Shown: positions 15,401 to 21,366 of the stretch, in pieces
How the letters are laid out: every line of letters begins with the position of its first letter
How positions within the stretch are numbered: the stretch's first letter is position 1
Assembly (NCBI GenBank): GCA_964436165.1
Contig: CAYTBY010000003.1
Location: forward strand, 1 to 62,533
Direction of reading: 5' to 3'
DNA from: 2-01-FULL-39-28 sp964436165
GTDB lineage: Bacteria; Patescibacteriota; Minisyncoccia; 2-02-FULL-40-12; GWA2-44-9
DNA: 62,533 bases
Position numbers and translations under genes: made by a program
The notes under the pieces: generated by a model
What the model was told of the DNA's origin: nothing
Seen by the model: only the letters and a program-made list of their open reading frames with translations
The model's database searches: none

Positions 15401-16793
15401 AGGTATTTTCCAGTTGGAATCAAATGGAATGAAAAGATATTTAAAAGAATTAAAACCTACCAGCATTGAAGACATTATCGTAATGATATCTTTGTACCGC
15501 CCGGGACCATTGGAAACCGGGATGGTTGAAGAATATATAGAACGGAAACACGGCCGAAAAAAAATCTCGTACCTTCATCCATTAATGGAACCGATTTTAA
15601 ATAATACATATGGCATTATAATTTACCAGGAACAGCTGATGCAGATCGCTAATACTTTGGCAAATTTTACTCTTCCCCAAGGATATACCCTGATAAAAGC
15701 CGTCGGAAAGAAGATAAAATCCCTGCTCGATGAACAAAGGGAGAAACTTATTGATGGAATGGTGGCGAATAACATAAATAAAGTAACCGCTGAAAAGGTC
15801 TGGGATTTCATTGAACCCTTCGCCCGTTATGGATTCAACCGATCCCATGCCGCCTGTTACGCTATGATCGGCTATCAGACCGCCTATCTTAAAGCCAACT
15901 ATCCCACTGAATTTATGGCCGCATTTATGAACAGCGAGACCGGCGACATTGAGAGAGTTGCCTTTCTAATTGAAGAATGTAAAGACATGGGCATTGAGGT
16001 CTTGCCTCCGTCAATAGACGAGAGTTATGAAAGATTTGCGGTTGTCCCCTCAAACGGCAAGCCAGCTATCCGATTCGGTTTAACCGCCGTTAAAAATGTC
16101 GGCGAGAATGTTGTCTCGGCTATCATAAAAGAACGCCGAGCATTGGGCTCTTTCAAAAATGCCGAGGACCTTGTTTCCAGAATTCAAAATAAGGACTTAA
16201 ATAAAAAATCCCTCGAAAGTTTGATAAAATGCGGGGCCATGGATACTTTCGGAGAAAGAAATACCTTGATTCACAATCTTGAAGCCCTTCTTTCTCACGC
16301 CCGCGATAAACAGAAACACTCATCAACCGGCCAAGTTAGTTTATTCGGAAATTCTGTCGAGACCGAATTGCCTCCTTTGCGACTAGCTACTGCCGAACCG
16401 GCAAAATCGTGGGAGAAATTGTTATGGGAAAAAGAACTCTTGGGATTATATGTTTCAGACCATCCTCTCAATAATTGCCAAGCTCAATTAAAACTTGAAA
16501 AGGTTGTACCTATTAAAAGCATTACCCTGACCACGCCCGGCTCAATAAAAATTGGCGGCATTGTAACTCGAGTTCAGAAAATAGTAACCAAGAACGGAAA
16601 ACCGATGTTATTCTCGCACATCGAAGACCTTACATCCAAGATAGAGCTGGTCGTTTTTCCAAACGTTTTAGAAAAAAACCCCGAAATATGGAAAGAAAAC
16701 AGTTTGGTTGTCGCCCGAGGCAAAGTTAATGACCGTGATGGGGTTTTGAAGTTACTCTGCGACGAAGTAAAGCCGTTAATGGCAAGTATTTAA
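12447..16793 (+). CDS. dnaE: DNA polymerase III alpha subunit with intein
   Basis: The 1448-codon ORF encodes a normal-sized DnaE (1072 aa) once a 376-aa intein is removed. The N-terminal PHP domain starts FVHLHTHSHYSLLDG. The polymerase core contains VGPGRGSAAGSLVSYLLGI, the catalytic PDIDLDFDD and GFNRSHAACYAMIGY, and the C-terminus has an OB-fold region (IKIGGIVTRVQKIVTKNGK). The intein interrupts the PHP domain at IIG|C. A weak promoter (TTGCTC, 16 nt, TAAAAT at 12435-12440) precedes the ATG closely. The protein is the replicative polymerase. Confidence 0.97.
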   Translation: MKFVHLHTHSHYSLLDGLSRIDELIAKAKEMGMEALAITDHGVMYGAIEFYKKAKKAGIKPIIGCLPPGHLIITRDGIKSIESIKVGDMVLTHKGRFKKVSHIMSRSHSGKIYGIKAANSNTVWVTEEHPILVTNSHTKFTEWRRADQLDWGRKNKHGGVKSWKLYASFPKLKENIEDTLSPLNYLDKNYYGIVNDNIRKIKKYNKYDSLISSPVLSSNIQVTNDFAYFLGLFIAEGSFQKDPKGRPTSLTFTFNIKEDYLVSKARYILDQLSPNKTSIAIRPNKNITEIHHSNTLLARFMYNFAGHGAGGKRIPPSAFYWSLGRLESLLSGIVAGDGRINRENNNAVVLRVKSRDLAWGVKLVAAKLGYPCKVSERQEGKKTIYQICWSPNGKYKRILEDDKYLYLPIKTIETKYYSGPVYNFTVEEDNSYVSDIILHNCELYMAENSMHDKRAGIDDKRYHLIVLAENETGYKNLIKLVSAAHLEGFYYKPRVDKELLKKHSNGLIGLSACLGGEISRAISSNNFAKAKKIALDYEEIFGKGNFFIELQQHPHIEDQNKVTPQLIKLAKETGIPLVATQDSHYLNSDDAHAHDVLLAVQTGNKLDDNDRLTMKDDNFSLLHESEMYEKFKSLGENVVEEAFGNTNKIAERCNLEIELGKTKLPFFHLPENYKNADEYLKKLSLDGLSARYGDEISNNIHDRLEYELKVITQTGFASYFLIVQDFVNWAKQNGIIVGPGRGSAAGSLVSYLLGITNIDPLKYNLLFERFLNPERVSMPDIDLDFDDARRNEVLKYVADKYGHDHVAQVITFGTMAARGSIRDAGRALGYSYDFCDKIAKMIPLNPNQGKSSLKKAVEVVDELKQAYDTNPDVKKLIDSASRLEGVARHSSTHACAVVITPEPLTEYLPLQRGTNEEDIITQYDMHTVGDDLGLLKIDFLGLANLTIINNALTEIKRNHGIDIDIDALPLDDKKTFKLLREAKTTGIFQLESNGMKRYLKELKPTSIEDIIVMISLYRPGPLETGMVEEYIERKHGRKKISYLHPLMEPILNNTYGIIIYQEQLMQIANTLANFTLPQGYTLIKAVGKKIKSLLDEQREKLIDGMVANNINKVTAEKVWDFIEPFARYGFNRSHAACYAMIGYQTAYLKANYPTEFMAAFMNSETGDIERVAFLIEECKDMGIEVLPPSIDESYERFAVVPSNGKPAIRFGLTAVKNVGENVVSAIIKERRALGSFKNAEDLVSRIQNKDLNKKSLESLIKCGAMDTFGERNTLIHNLEALLSHARDKQKHSSTGQVSLFGNSVETELPPLRLATAEPAKSWEKLLWEKELLGLYVSDHPLNNCQAQLKLEKVVPIKSITLTTPGSIKIGGIVTRVQKIVTKNGKPMLFSHIEDLTSKIELVVFPNVLEKNPEIWKENSLVVARGKVNDRDGVLKLLCDEVKPLMASI
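12639..13766 (+). other. DnaE intein with LAGLIDADG homing endonuclease
   Basis: The intein is residues 65-440 of the ORF (376 aa). Block A is C1-LPPGHLIITRDG, and block B is around TEEHPILV. The endonuclease motifs are YFLGLFIAEGSF and LSGIVAGDGRI. Blocks F/G are VYNFTVEEDNSYVSDIILHN, followed by extein Cys+1 (CELYMAEN). Cys1, the penultimate His, the terminal Asn and Cys+1 are all present, so splicing looks possible. The insertion point is the conserved IIGCE of the PHP domain. Confidence 0.95.
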
Positions 16794-16859
16794 AAGATGG
16801 GTCTTGAAATAATTGGCCGCGCTCTGCTTCTTGCATTGCGCGGCCTTAGACTGTGGACG

Positions 16860-17081
16860 TCAATGGCCCCTTTCTTCGAATTGAGGTGGTTTGATAATAC
16901 CCCACTTCTCAAAAAGAAACATTTTTCTGATTAGGCTCACCATCAGAGCCTCACCCGCTAATTTCTCCGTCCAAAGGGCTTCGCGTACCGCCCCAGGAAC
17001 AACCGTATGATTTAGTTTGTAGATAAGGACCAGAATCTCACCATCTGACGTAGCGGCAACTGTCTCATACAGGGGTAGCAT
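16860..17081 (-). CDS. hypothetical 73-aa protein
   Basis: It has an excellent SD (AAGGAGG, about 6 nt before ATG). The peptide (MLPLYETVAATSDGEILVLI...) looks like a small alpha/beta protein; I do not recognise a family. It is convergent with dnaE; a GC-rich hairpin GGCCGCGC...GCGCGGCC at about 16815-16843 between them may end one or both transcripts. Confidence 0.5.
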   Translation of the reverse strand: MLPLYETVAATSDGEILVLIYKLNHTVVPGAVREALWTEKLAGEALMVSLIRKMFLFEKWGIIKPPQFEERGH

Positions 17082-17186
17082 ATCTGCCTCCTTTCTTCTC
17101 TCGAATTTGTATTTTAATCATATCATAGACTGGATAAAAAATCAAGTCTTTTAGCGATTCTGTTTTTTTGTTATTCTAATTTCATT

Positions 17187-18413
17187 ATGATTACGAGCAA
17201 ACAAGAAAAATCAAAACAAGACCATCGTGATATCGGCCGTGAACTAGACCTGTTCAGTTTCCATGAGATAGCGCCCGGAGCACCGTTTTGGCATCCCAAA
17301 GGCATGGCTATTTTTAAAGAACTCGAGAAATTGGCCCGGGGAATAAATGAACGCGACGGCTACTTGGAAATATCAACCCCGATCCTGGTAAAAAAAGAGG
17401 TTTTTGAAAAATCCGGTCACTGGGACCATTACCGCGATAATATGTTCTACTTTACCAACCCCCGCGATGAAAACGAATCGCTTGTCGTCAAACCGATGAA
17501 TTGCCCCGAATCGACATACATCTATAGTTCGGCCGTAAGAAGTTACCGGGAGCTTCCATTGCGGCTGGCGGAGATCGGACGTTTGAACCGAAATGAGCTT
17601 TCGGGTACTTTGGGCGGCCTTTTCAGGGTCCGTCAGATAACTATGGACGATGCTCATATTTACCTGATGCCCGAACACGTAGAAGACGAGATAGCGAAGA
17701 TAACCAAGACGATAAAGGATTTTTACGGAATGTTCGGCTTTGCTACCACTTATGTTTTAGCTACCCGTCCTAAAGATGCGCTTGGAACCAAAGAAGAATG
17801 GGACCGAGCAGAAAAAGCATTAGAAAATGCCCTTAAAAAAGCCGGGGTCAAATATTCACTGGCAAAAGAAGAGGGGGCGTTTTACGGGCCGAAGATCGAA
17901 GCCCACTTGCGGGATTCCCAGGATCGCGACTGGCAAATGGGCACGGCTCAACTGGATCTGGTTATGCTCCCGAAAGAATTTGATGTCTACTATATCGATG
18001 AAAAGGGTGAGAAGAAAATGCCCTGGGTAATTCACCGGGCGATTTTCGGTTCATTTGAACGTTTCATCGGCGTTCTACTGGAGCATACAAACGGCAACTT
18101 GCCGGTCTGGCTATCCCCCGTTCAAACGATAATCCTGCCGATATCGGACAAACAAAATGAAGGCGCAGAAAAAATATTAGAACAACTTAAAAAAGCCGGC
18201 GTCAGAGCTGAAATAAATACTGACAACGAAACCCTTGGCAAAAAAATACGCTTCGCCGAACTCCAAAAAATTCCATATCTTCTGGTCGTTGGCGACAAAG
18301 AACTACAAGCCAATGCCGTCGCCGTCCGCCAGAGAAGCAAGGGTGATTTAGGCCAGGTAAAAATTGAAGAATTTATCGAAAAAGTAAAAAAAGAAATAAA
18401 AGATAAAAAATAA
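17187..18413 (+). CDS. thrS: threonyl-tRNA synthetase lacking TGS and editing domains
   Basis: This 408-aa class II synthetase starts directly at the catalytic domain (RELDLFSFHEIAPGAPFWHP). The usual bacterial ThrRS has about 240 extra N-terminal residues carrying the TGS and N2 (editing) domains. Zinc/active-site motifs are present: MNCPESTYIY, FRVRQITMDDAHIY and VIHRAIFGSFERF, followed by the anticodon-binding domain (VQTIILPISDKQ ... LGKKIRFAELQKIPYLLVVG). The in-frame sequence upstream of the ATG is intergenic, so the loss is real in this window. Absence of editing should allow Ser-tRNA(Thr) errors unless a free-standing editor exists. Confidence 0.95.
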   Translation: MITSKQEKSKQDHRDIGRELDLFSFHEIAPGAPFWHPKGMAIFKELEKLARGINERDGYLEISTPILVKKEVFEKSGHWDHYRDNMFYFTNPRDENESLVVKPMNCPESTYIYSSAVRSYRELPLRLAEIGRLNRNELSGTLGGLFRVRQITMDDAHIYLMPEHVEDEIAKITKTIKDFYGMFGFATTYVLATRPKDALGTKEEWDRAEKALENALKKAGVKYSLAKEEGAFYGPKIEAHLRDSQDRDWQMGTAQLDLVMLPKEFDVYYIDEKGEKKMPWVIHRAIFGSFERFIGVLLEHTNGNLPVWLSPVQTIILPISDKQNEGAEKILEQLKKAGVRAEINTDNETLGKKIRFAELQKIPYLLVVGDKELQANAVAVRQRSKGDLGQVKIEEFIEKVKKEIKDKK

Positions 18414-18441
18414 TAGGTCCTCATCGAGGACCTATATTTTT
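18413..18441. terminator. thrS terminator (also overlaps converging gene)
   Basis: A 10-bp stem ATAGGTCCTC/GAGGACCTAT with a 3-nt loop, followed by TTTTT on the plus strand. The stop codon of the 18421-18840 gene lies inside the hairpin. Confidence 0.85.
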
Positions 18442-18840
18442 ACCAGCATTCATAGCTAAAAGCGAAGCAATTATGACAAGGGCTAGGGCAATCCAACCAT
18501 CGCGAGTCGGTAATTCGTGGACCCTGAAGTACATCATCATAACCGTCCAGACAGTCATTGCGGCAAGATTAAGAATAACTGCCGGATATACTTCACTGAA
18601 ATGATCCAATGACAATTTATAGGCCGTAAAGATTAACACCCCTCCGGTCCAATAAAAAGGCTGTAGCATACCCACCGAAATTGTAATAAACGGCCACCAG
18701 CTATCAAATTTCCAACCAAATAACGGTGTTATATACCGACCCTCTTTTATATTCGCAACGAGAGAATAGGTAAGAATACTGGTCCAATGAGACATAATAA
18801 CGAGTAGCGGTACTAGTATATAGCCGAGGAGATTACTCAA
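18421..18840 (-). CDS. small multi-span membrane protein
   Basis: This 139-aa protein has four hydrophobic segments (about residues 4-24, 48-70, 80-104, 116-134) with a short C-terminal tail. Size and topology resemble small EamA/SMR-type transporters, but no diagnostic glutamate is visible in the first helix. The family is uncertain. The gene is monocistronic and its stop is in the thrS terminator. Confidence 0.55.
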   Translation of the reverse strand: MSNLLGYILVPLLVIMSHWTSILTYSLVANIKEGRYITPLFGWKFDSWWPFITISVGMLQPFYWTGGVLIFTAYKLSLDHFSEVYPAVILNLAAMTVWTVMMMYFRVHELPTRDGWIALALVIIASLLAMNAGKNIGPR

Positions 18841-19071
18841 CTTTGCACCCCCAACTCAAAGAACAACTTAGTAGATACTACAATAAAACAGTTAAAAATA
18901 AAACCTAAGCCAGCGCAGTCGCCGTCCGCCTTCGGCAGAACGAAGTCAGCCTGCGGCCTGGCTACGCCAATGGCTATGCCATGGCGAGCGCGACGCAGTC
19001 CGCCAACACGGTAGGGGTCTGTTGCGGAAATGGTATTCGGCAACAGCCCCAAAAATAACCGGCGAAATAAA
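18841..19071. repeat. GC-rich palindromic spacer
   Basis: There is no credible gene here. The sequence has stacked inverted repeats such as GCCTGCGGCCTGGC, TGGCTATGCCATGG, GTCCGCC/GGCGGAC-like arms and CCGAATACC-type arms around 19030-19045. It is visibly richer in GC than the flanking genes. Short ORFs crossing it have no SD and are rejected. Confidence 0.5.
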
Positions 19072-19095
19072 AAAAGACCTAGCTAGGTCTTTTTG
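19072..19095 (-). terminator. rho-independent terminator
   Basis: AAAAAGACCTAG/CTAGGTCTTTTT, a perfect palindrome followed by further T on the minus strand. It overlaps the stop of the 19079-19837 gene. Confidence 0.8.
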
Positions 19096-19837
19096 ATTTA
19101 AAGGACTTTGCAACCGTAAGAATAAAAAGCAGCAAGAAAACAAAGAGAAGAAAGAGGAACTGAACATGAGGACTCATTTTGGATACCGGCCCCCAAAAAG
19201 CGAAAACCATCAGAAAATTTTTAATAAGGTTGCCCAGCATAACTAACAGCAGGCCTTTTCTGGACCCGGACAGACCGCAGACAAGAATAGTAAGTAATCT
19301 GGTACCCGTCTCCGGCACCACCGAAAAGAAAAACAGGCCCCAAAATCCCAATCTCTTCAATCGGATCACCATGGGGTTAAGATCCGATGTCGACCAGTGG
19401 AACCATTTAGCTACGAAATCTATAATTCTGTCCTTCAGATCAGTTTTGTTGACAAAAGGCACGACTGCGGCTTTGATTTCCTCTTTATTTTCTTCAGTAA
19501 ATTCAACGGCATCATGAACGATATCAACAGCTTCTTGGATCGGTTCATTTTTTTTAACCATCTTTACGGTTTGGGTTCTCAACCAAACTAAGAAATAATA
19601 GGCGTAGCATAACTCCAGCGTAGATACGGTGGAAGCTATAACGAATACCTGCGCAAGCGAAAGGTCGGGTATAAGCCAAGAGAGGTCGTATAGGTTGACG
19701 CCCCAGATAGAAAGCGCCCTGGCCTCAAGACTTGGGATGACTACCCAGTCCGTATTAAAGAACCATACAATCAGGGCAGTTAAAAAACGCCAGATATAGT
19801 ACCATTTGCCCTTATGCTTCTCATCCGATTGTGTCAA
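19079..19837 (-). CDS. membrane protein with VTT/DedA-like C-terminal segment
   Basis: This 252-aa protein starts at a TTG (MTQSDEKHKGKW). It has hydrophobic segments near residues 17-32, 58-90, 170-190 and 200-245. The segment VPETGTRLLTILVCGLSGSR...NLIKNFLMVFAFWG resembles the P-x-x-x-R...N..G pattern of DedA/VTT small membrane proteins, but the middle is a charged soluble loop (EENKEEIKAAV). Family is tentative. It is divergent from miaA. Confidence 0.5.
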   Translation of the reverse strand: MTQSDEKHKGKWYYIWRFLTALIVWFFNTDWVVIPSLEARALSIWGVNLYDLSWLIPDLSLAQVFVIASTVSTLELCYAYYFLVWLRTQTVKMVKKNEPIQEAVDIVHDAVEFTEENKEEIKAAVVPFVNKTDLKDRIIDFVAKWFHWSTSDLNPMVIRLKRLGFWGLFFFSVVPETGTRLLTILVCGLSGSRKGLLLVMLGNLIKNFLMVFAFWGPVSKMSPHVQFLFLLFVFLLLFILTVAKSFKSKRPS

Positions 19838-19888
19838 AGAACACCTTCTTTAAGTCAAGAAAAGACTAGTATATAATATATCAGAAAA

Positions 19889-20929
19889 ATGACTATTTAC
19901 CAATCACCAAAAATCATCATAATCGTCGGCCCGACGTCTTCCGGAAAGTCGGATTTGGGGATAAAAATTGCCAAAAGAATTCACGGAGAAATAATATCTG
20001 CCGACAGCCGACAAGTTTATCGCGGAATGGATATTGGGACAGGGAAAGCGACTAAAGATATGCATAAAGCTCAAGGTCTAAAGTCTAGGGCCGGAGATAA
20101 TTCTGGCCTTAGTCCTTTGGCATTAGACTTTAAGCGGTATTATTACTCTTCAGGCATCAGACATCATCTAATTGACGTTGCTTCTCCAAAAAAACAATTC
20201 AATGCTTCAGATTTCAAAAAATTGGGAGAAAAAGCAATCCGAGAGATCTTGGCTAAAAGTAAGATTCCGATTATTGTTGGCGGGACCGGATTTTATATTG
20301 ATGTCCTTTTGGGCCGAAGAATTATCGCCCAAATTCCGCCTAATAAGAAACTCCGCGCGCAATTCGACAAGCTCACTGCAGAGAAACTTTTCGAAAAATT
20401 AGTAAAACTAGACCCGGAACGGGCAAAAAACATAGACCGTAACAATAAACGCCGCCTTGTAAGAGCACTGGAAATAGTCATTACAACTGGCCAACCAGTA
20501 CCCTCTTCCAGAAGCAAGGCTTCTGGAACTTCCGGAAGCCTTGCTTCTGTTTTATGGCTAGGAGTAAATCCTGGGAAAGATAGACTAGCCAAGAACATTA
20601 AAAGACGCTTAGACGCACGCTTAAGACAGGGAATGATAAAAGAAGTGGTAAAACTGCACAAACAAGGGATCAGTTGGAAACGGCTGGATGATCTGGGGCT
20701 TGAATACCGATGGATAAGTAGATGGCTAAAAAATTCCAATTTTCAATTTTCAATTTTCAATCAATTTTCAAATTTAAATTTTCAAAAATCTGATGAATAC
20801 AAAAATTTATTGAGAGATATAGTCCGCTATTCAAAACGCCAGATGACCTGGTTCAAGAGAAATAAAGAGATACACTGGATAAAGAATCGGAAAGAAGCTG
20901 AAAAATTAGCCGAACATTTTGTCTCATAA
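19889..20929 (+). CDS. miaA: tRNA dimethylallyltransferase with three inserted segments
   Basis: MiaA prenylates A37 of tRNAs reading UNN codons. Visible motifs are the P-loop GPTSSGKS (14-21), ISADSRQVYRGMDIGTGK, GGTGFYIDVLL, NKRRLVRALEI and the C-terminal RYSKRQMTWFKRN. Three stretches have no counterpart in normal MiaA: about residues 60-85, 205-220 and 281-300. Each is encoded by a repeat-like DNA segment also found elsewhere in the window. Total length is 346 aa versus about 300-315 typical. The active-site motifs lie outside the inserts, so the enzyme may still work. Confidence 0.95.
   Translation: MTIYQSPKIIIIVGPTSSGKSDLGIKIAKRIHGEIISADSRQVYRGMDIGTGKATKDMHKAQGLKSRAGDNSGLSPLALDFKRYYYSSGIRHHLIDVASPKKQFNASDFKKLGEKAIREILAKSKIPIIVGGTGFYIDVLLGRRIIAQIPPNKKLRAQFDKLTAEKLFEKLVKLDPERAKNIDRNNKRRLVRALEIVITTGQPVPSSRSKASGTSGSLASVLWLGVNPGKDRLAKNIKRRLDARLRQGMIKEVVKLHKQGISWKRLDDLGLEYRWISRWLKNSNFQFSIFNQFSNLNFQKSDEYKNLLRDIVRYSKRQMTWFKRNKEIHWIKNRKEAEKLAEHFVS
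20066..20140 (+). repeat. in-frame repeat inside miaA, CTAAAGTCTA words
   Basis: AAGGTCTAAAGTCTAGGG is partly complementary to CATTAGACTTTAAGC at the other end, with GGCC...GGCC inside. The spacer between rplK and nusG (26556-26621) carries the same words (GACTAAAGACTAAAGC ... TAGTCCTTAGACTTTAAGC). It encodes about 25 residues absent from other MiaA proteins. Confidence 0.6.
20501..20548 (+). repeat. in-frame palindrome inside miaA, shared with recO
   Basis: AGAAGCAAGGCTTCTGGAAC is followed by its near-perfect complement TTCCGGAAGCCTTGCTTCT. Half of this palindrome (AGAAGCAAGGCTTCCGGGAA) recurs in frame in recO at 47289-47327. It encodes PSSRSKASGTSGSLAS. Confidence 0.75.
20729..20788 (+). 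repeat. in-frame AATTTTCA word repeat inside miaA
   Basis: AATTTTCA units are repeated about four times, with a partly inverted half (CAAATTTAAATTTTC). It encodes NSNFQFSIFNQFSNLNFQK, an Asn/Phe-rich insert before the conserved C-terminal helix. Confidence 0.7.
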
Positions 20930-20981
20930 TTGTTTCGTACGAAATAATTATGAGACAACTGATTTTCTATCCCCCAACTGT

Positions 20982-21203
20982 CTAGATCTTTTCCTTTGAA
21001 TCAGAGGGGCCAAGAATTACCGCATCAGAGGGTTCTTCGCGCTTTTTCATCTCATCTCTTAAGCCATGCTCACGCTCTCTGGCAACAAATTTACTGTGGT
21101 CGGACTCCTCCTTGGCCACGGCATTGCCTTCTAAAGACCTCTGCTTTCTCAGGTTCATCCTGGGCTGAAAGTTAGTAACAAGTTTTGCAAAAAATTTCTT
21201 CAT
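20982..21203 (-). CDS. hypothetical charged 73-aa protein
   Basis: The third gene of a tight run after gatB and the 51-aa gene (4 nt gap). The product is hydrophilic and highly charged, starting MKKFFAKLVTNFQPRM, with EEPSDAVILGPSDS at the C-terminus. No family recognised. Tight spacing behind gatB is the main support. Confidence 0.5.
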   Translation of the reverse strand: MKKFFAKLVTNFQPRMNLRKQRSLEGNAVAKEESDHSKFVAREREHGLRDEMKKREEPSDAVILGPSDSKEKI

Positions 21204-21207
21204 AAAC

Positions 21208-21363
21208 CTATTTTAATACACTTCTTATTTTATTTAAAGTGTAAATGACTAATCCTCCGATAATAACAATATCGTCATAGACTCCAAAAGGATTACTAAG
21301 GTAATAAAGACCGAACATTATGCTTAATCCAATAATCCATATATAAACAACCTCAATGTTCAT
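21208..21363 (-). CDS. 51-aa membrane protein, YkvA/DUF1232-like
   Basis: An ATG at 21363, 3 nt after the gatB stop, opens a 51-codon ORF ending in TAG at 21208. The peptide is two hydrophobic helices around YYLSNPFGVYDDIVIIGGLV, which recalls the DUF1232/YkvA core (LSPxDxIPD...GYLDD). It is coupled to gatB and to the 73-aa gene that follows 4 nt later. Below usual length cut-offs, so it is easily missed. Confidence 0.55.
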   Translation of the reverse strand: MNIEVVYIWIIGLSIMFGLYYLSNPFGVYDDIVIIGGLVIYTLNKIRSVLK

Positions 21364-21366
21364 ATT

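Noticed and set aside
18837..19167. Two short minus-strand ORFs between the membrane protein genes
   Set aside because: They cross the GC-rich palindromic spacer and overlap the terminator and the 3' end of the 19079-19837 gene.
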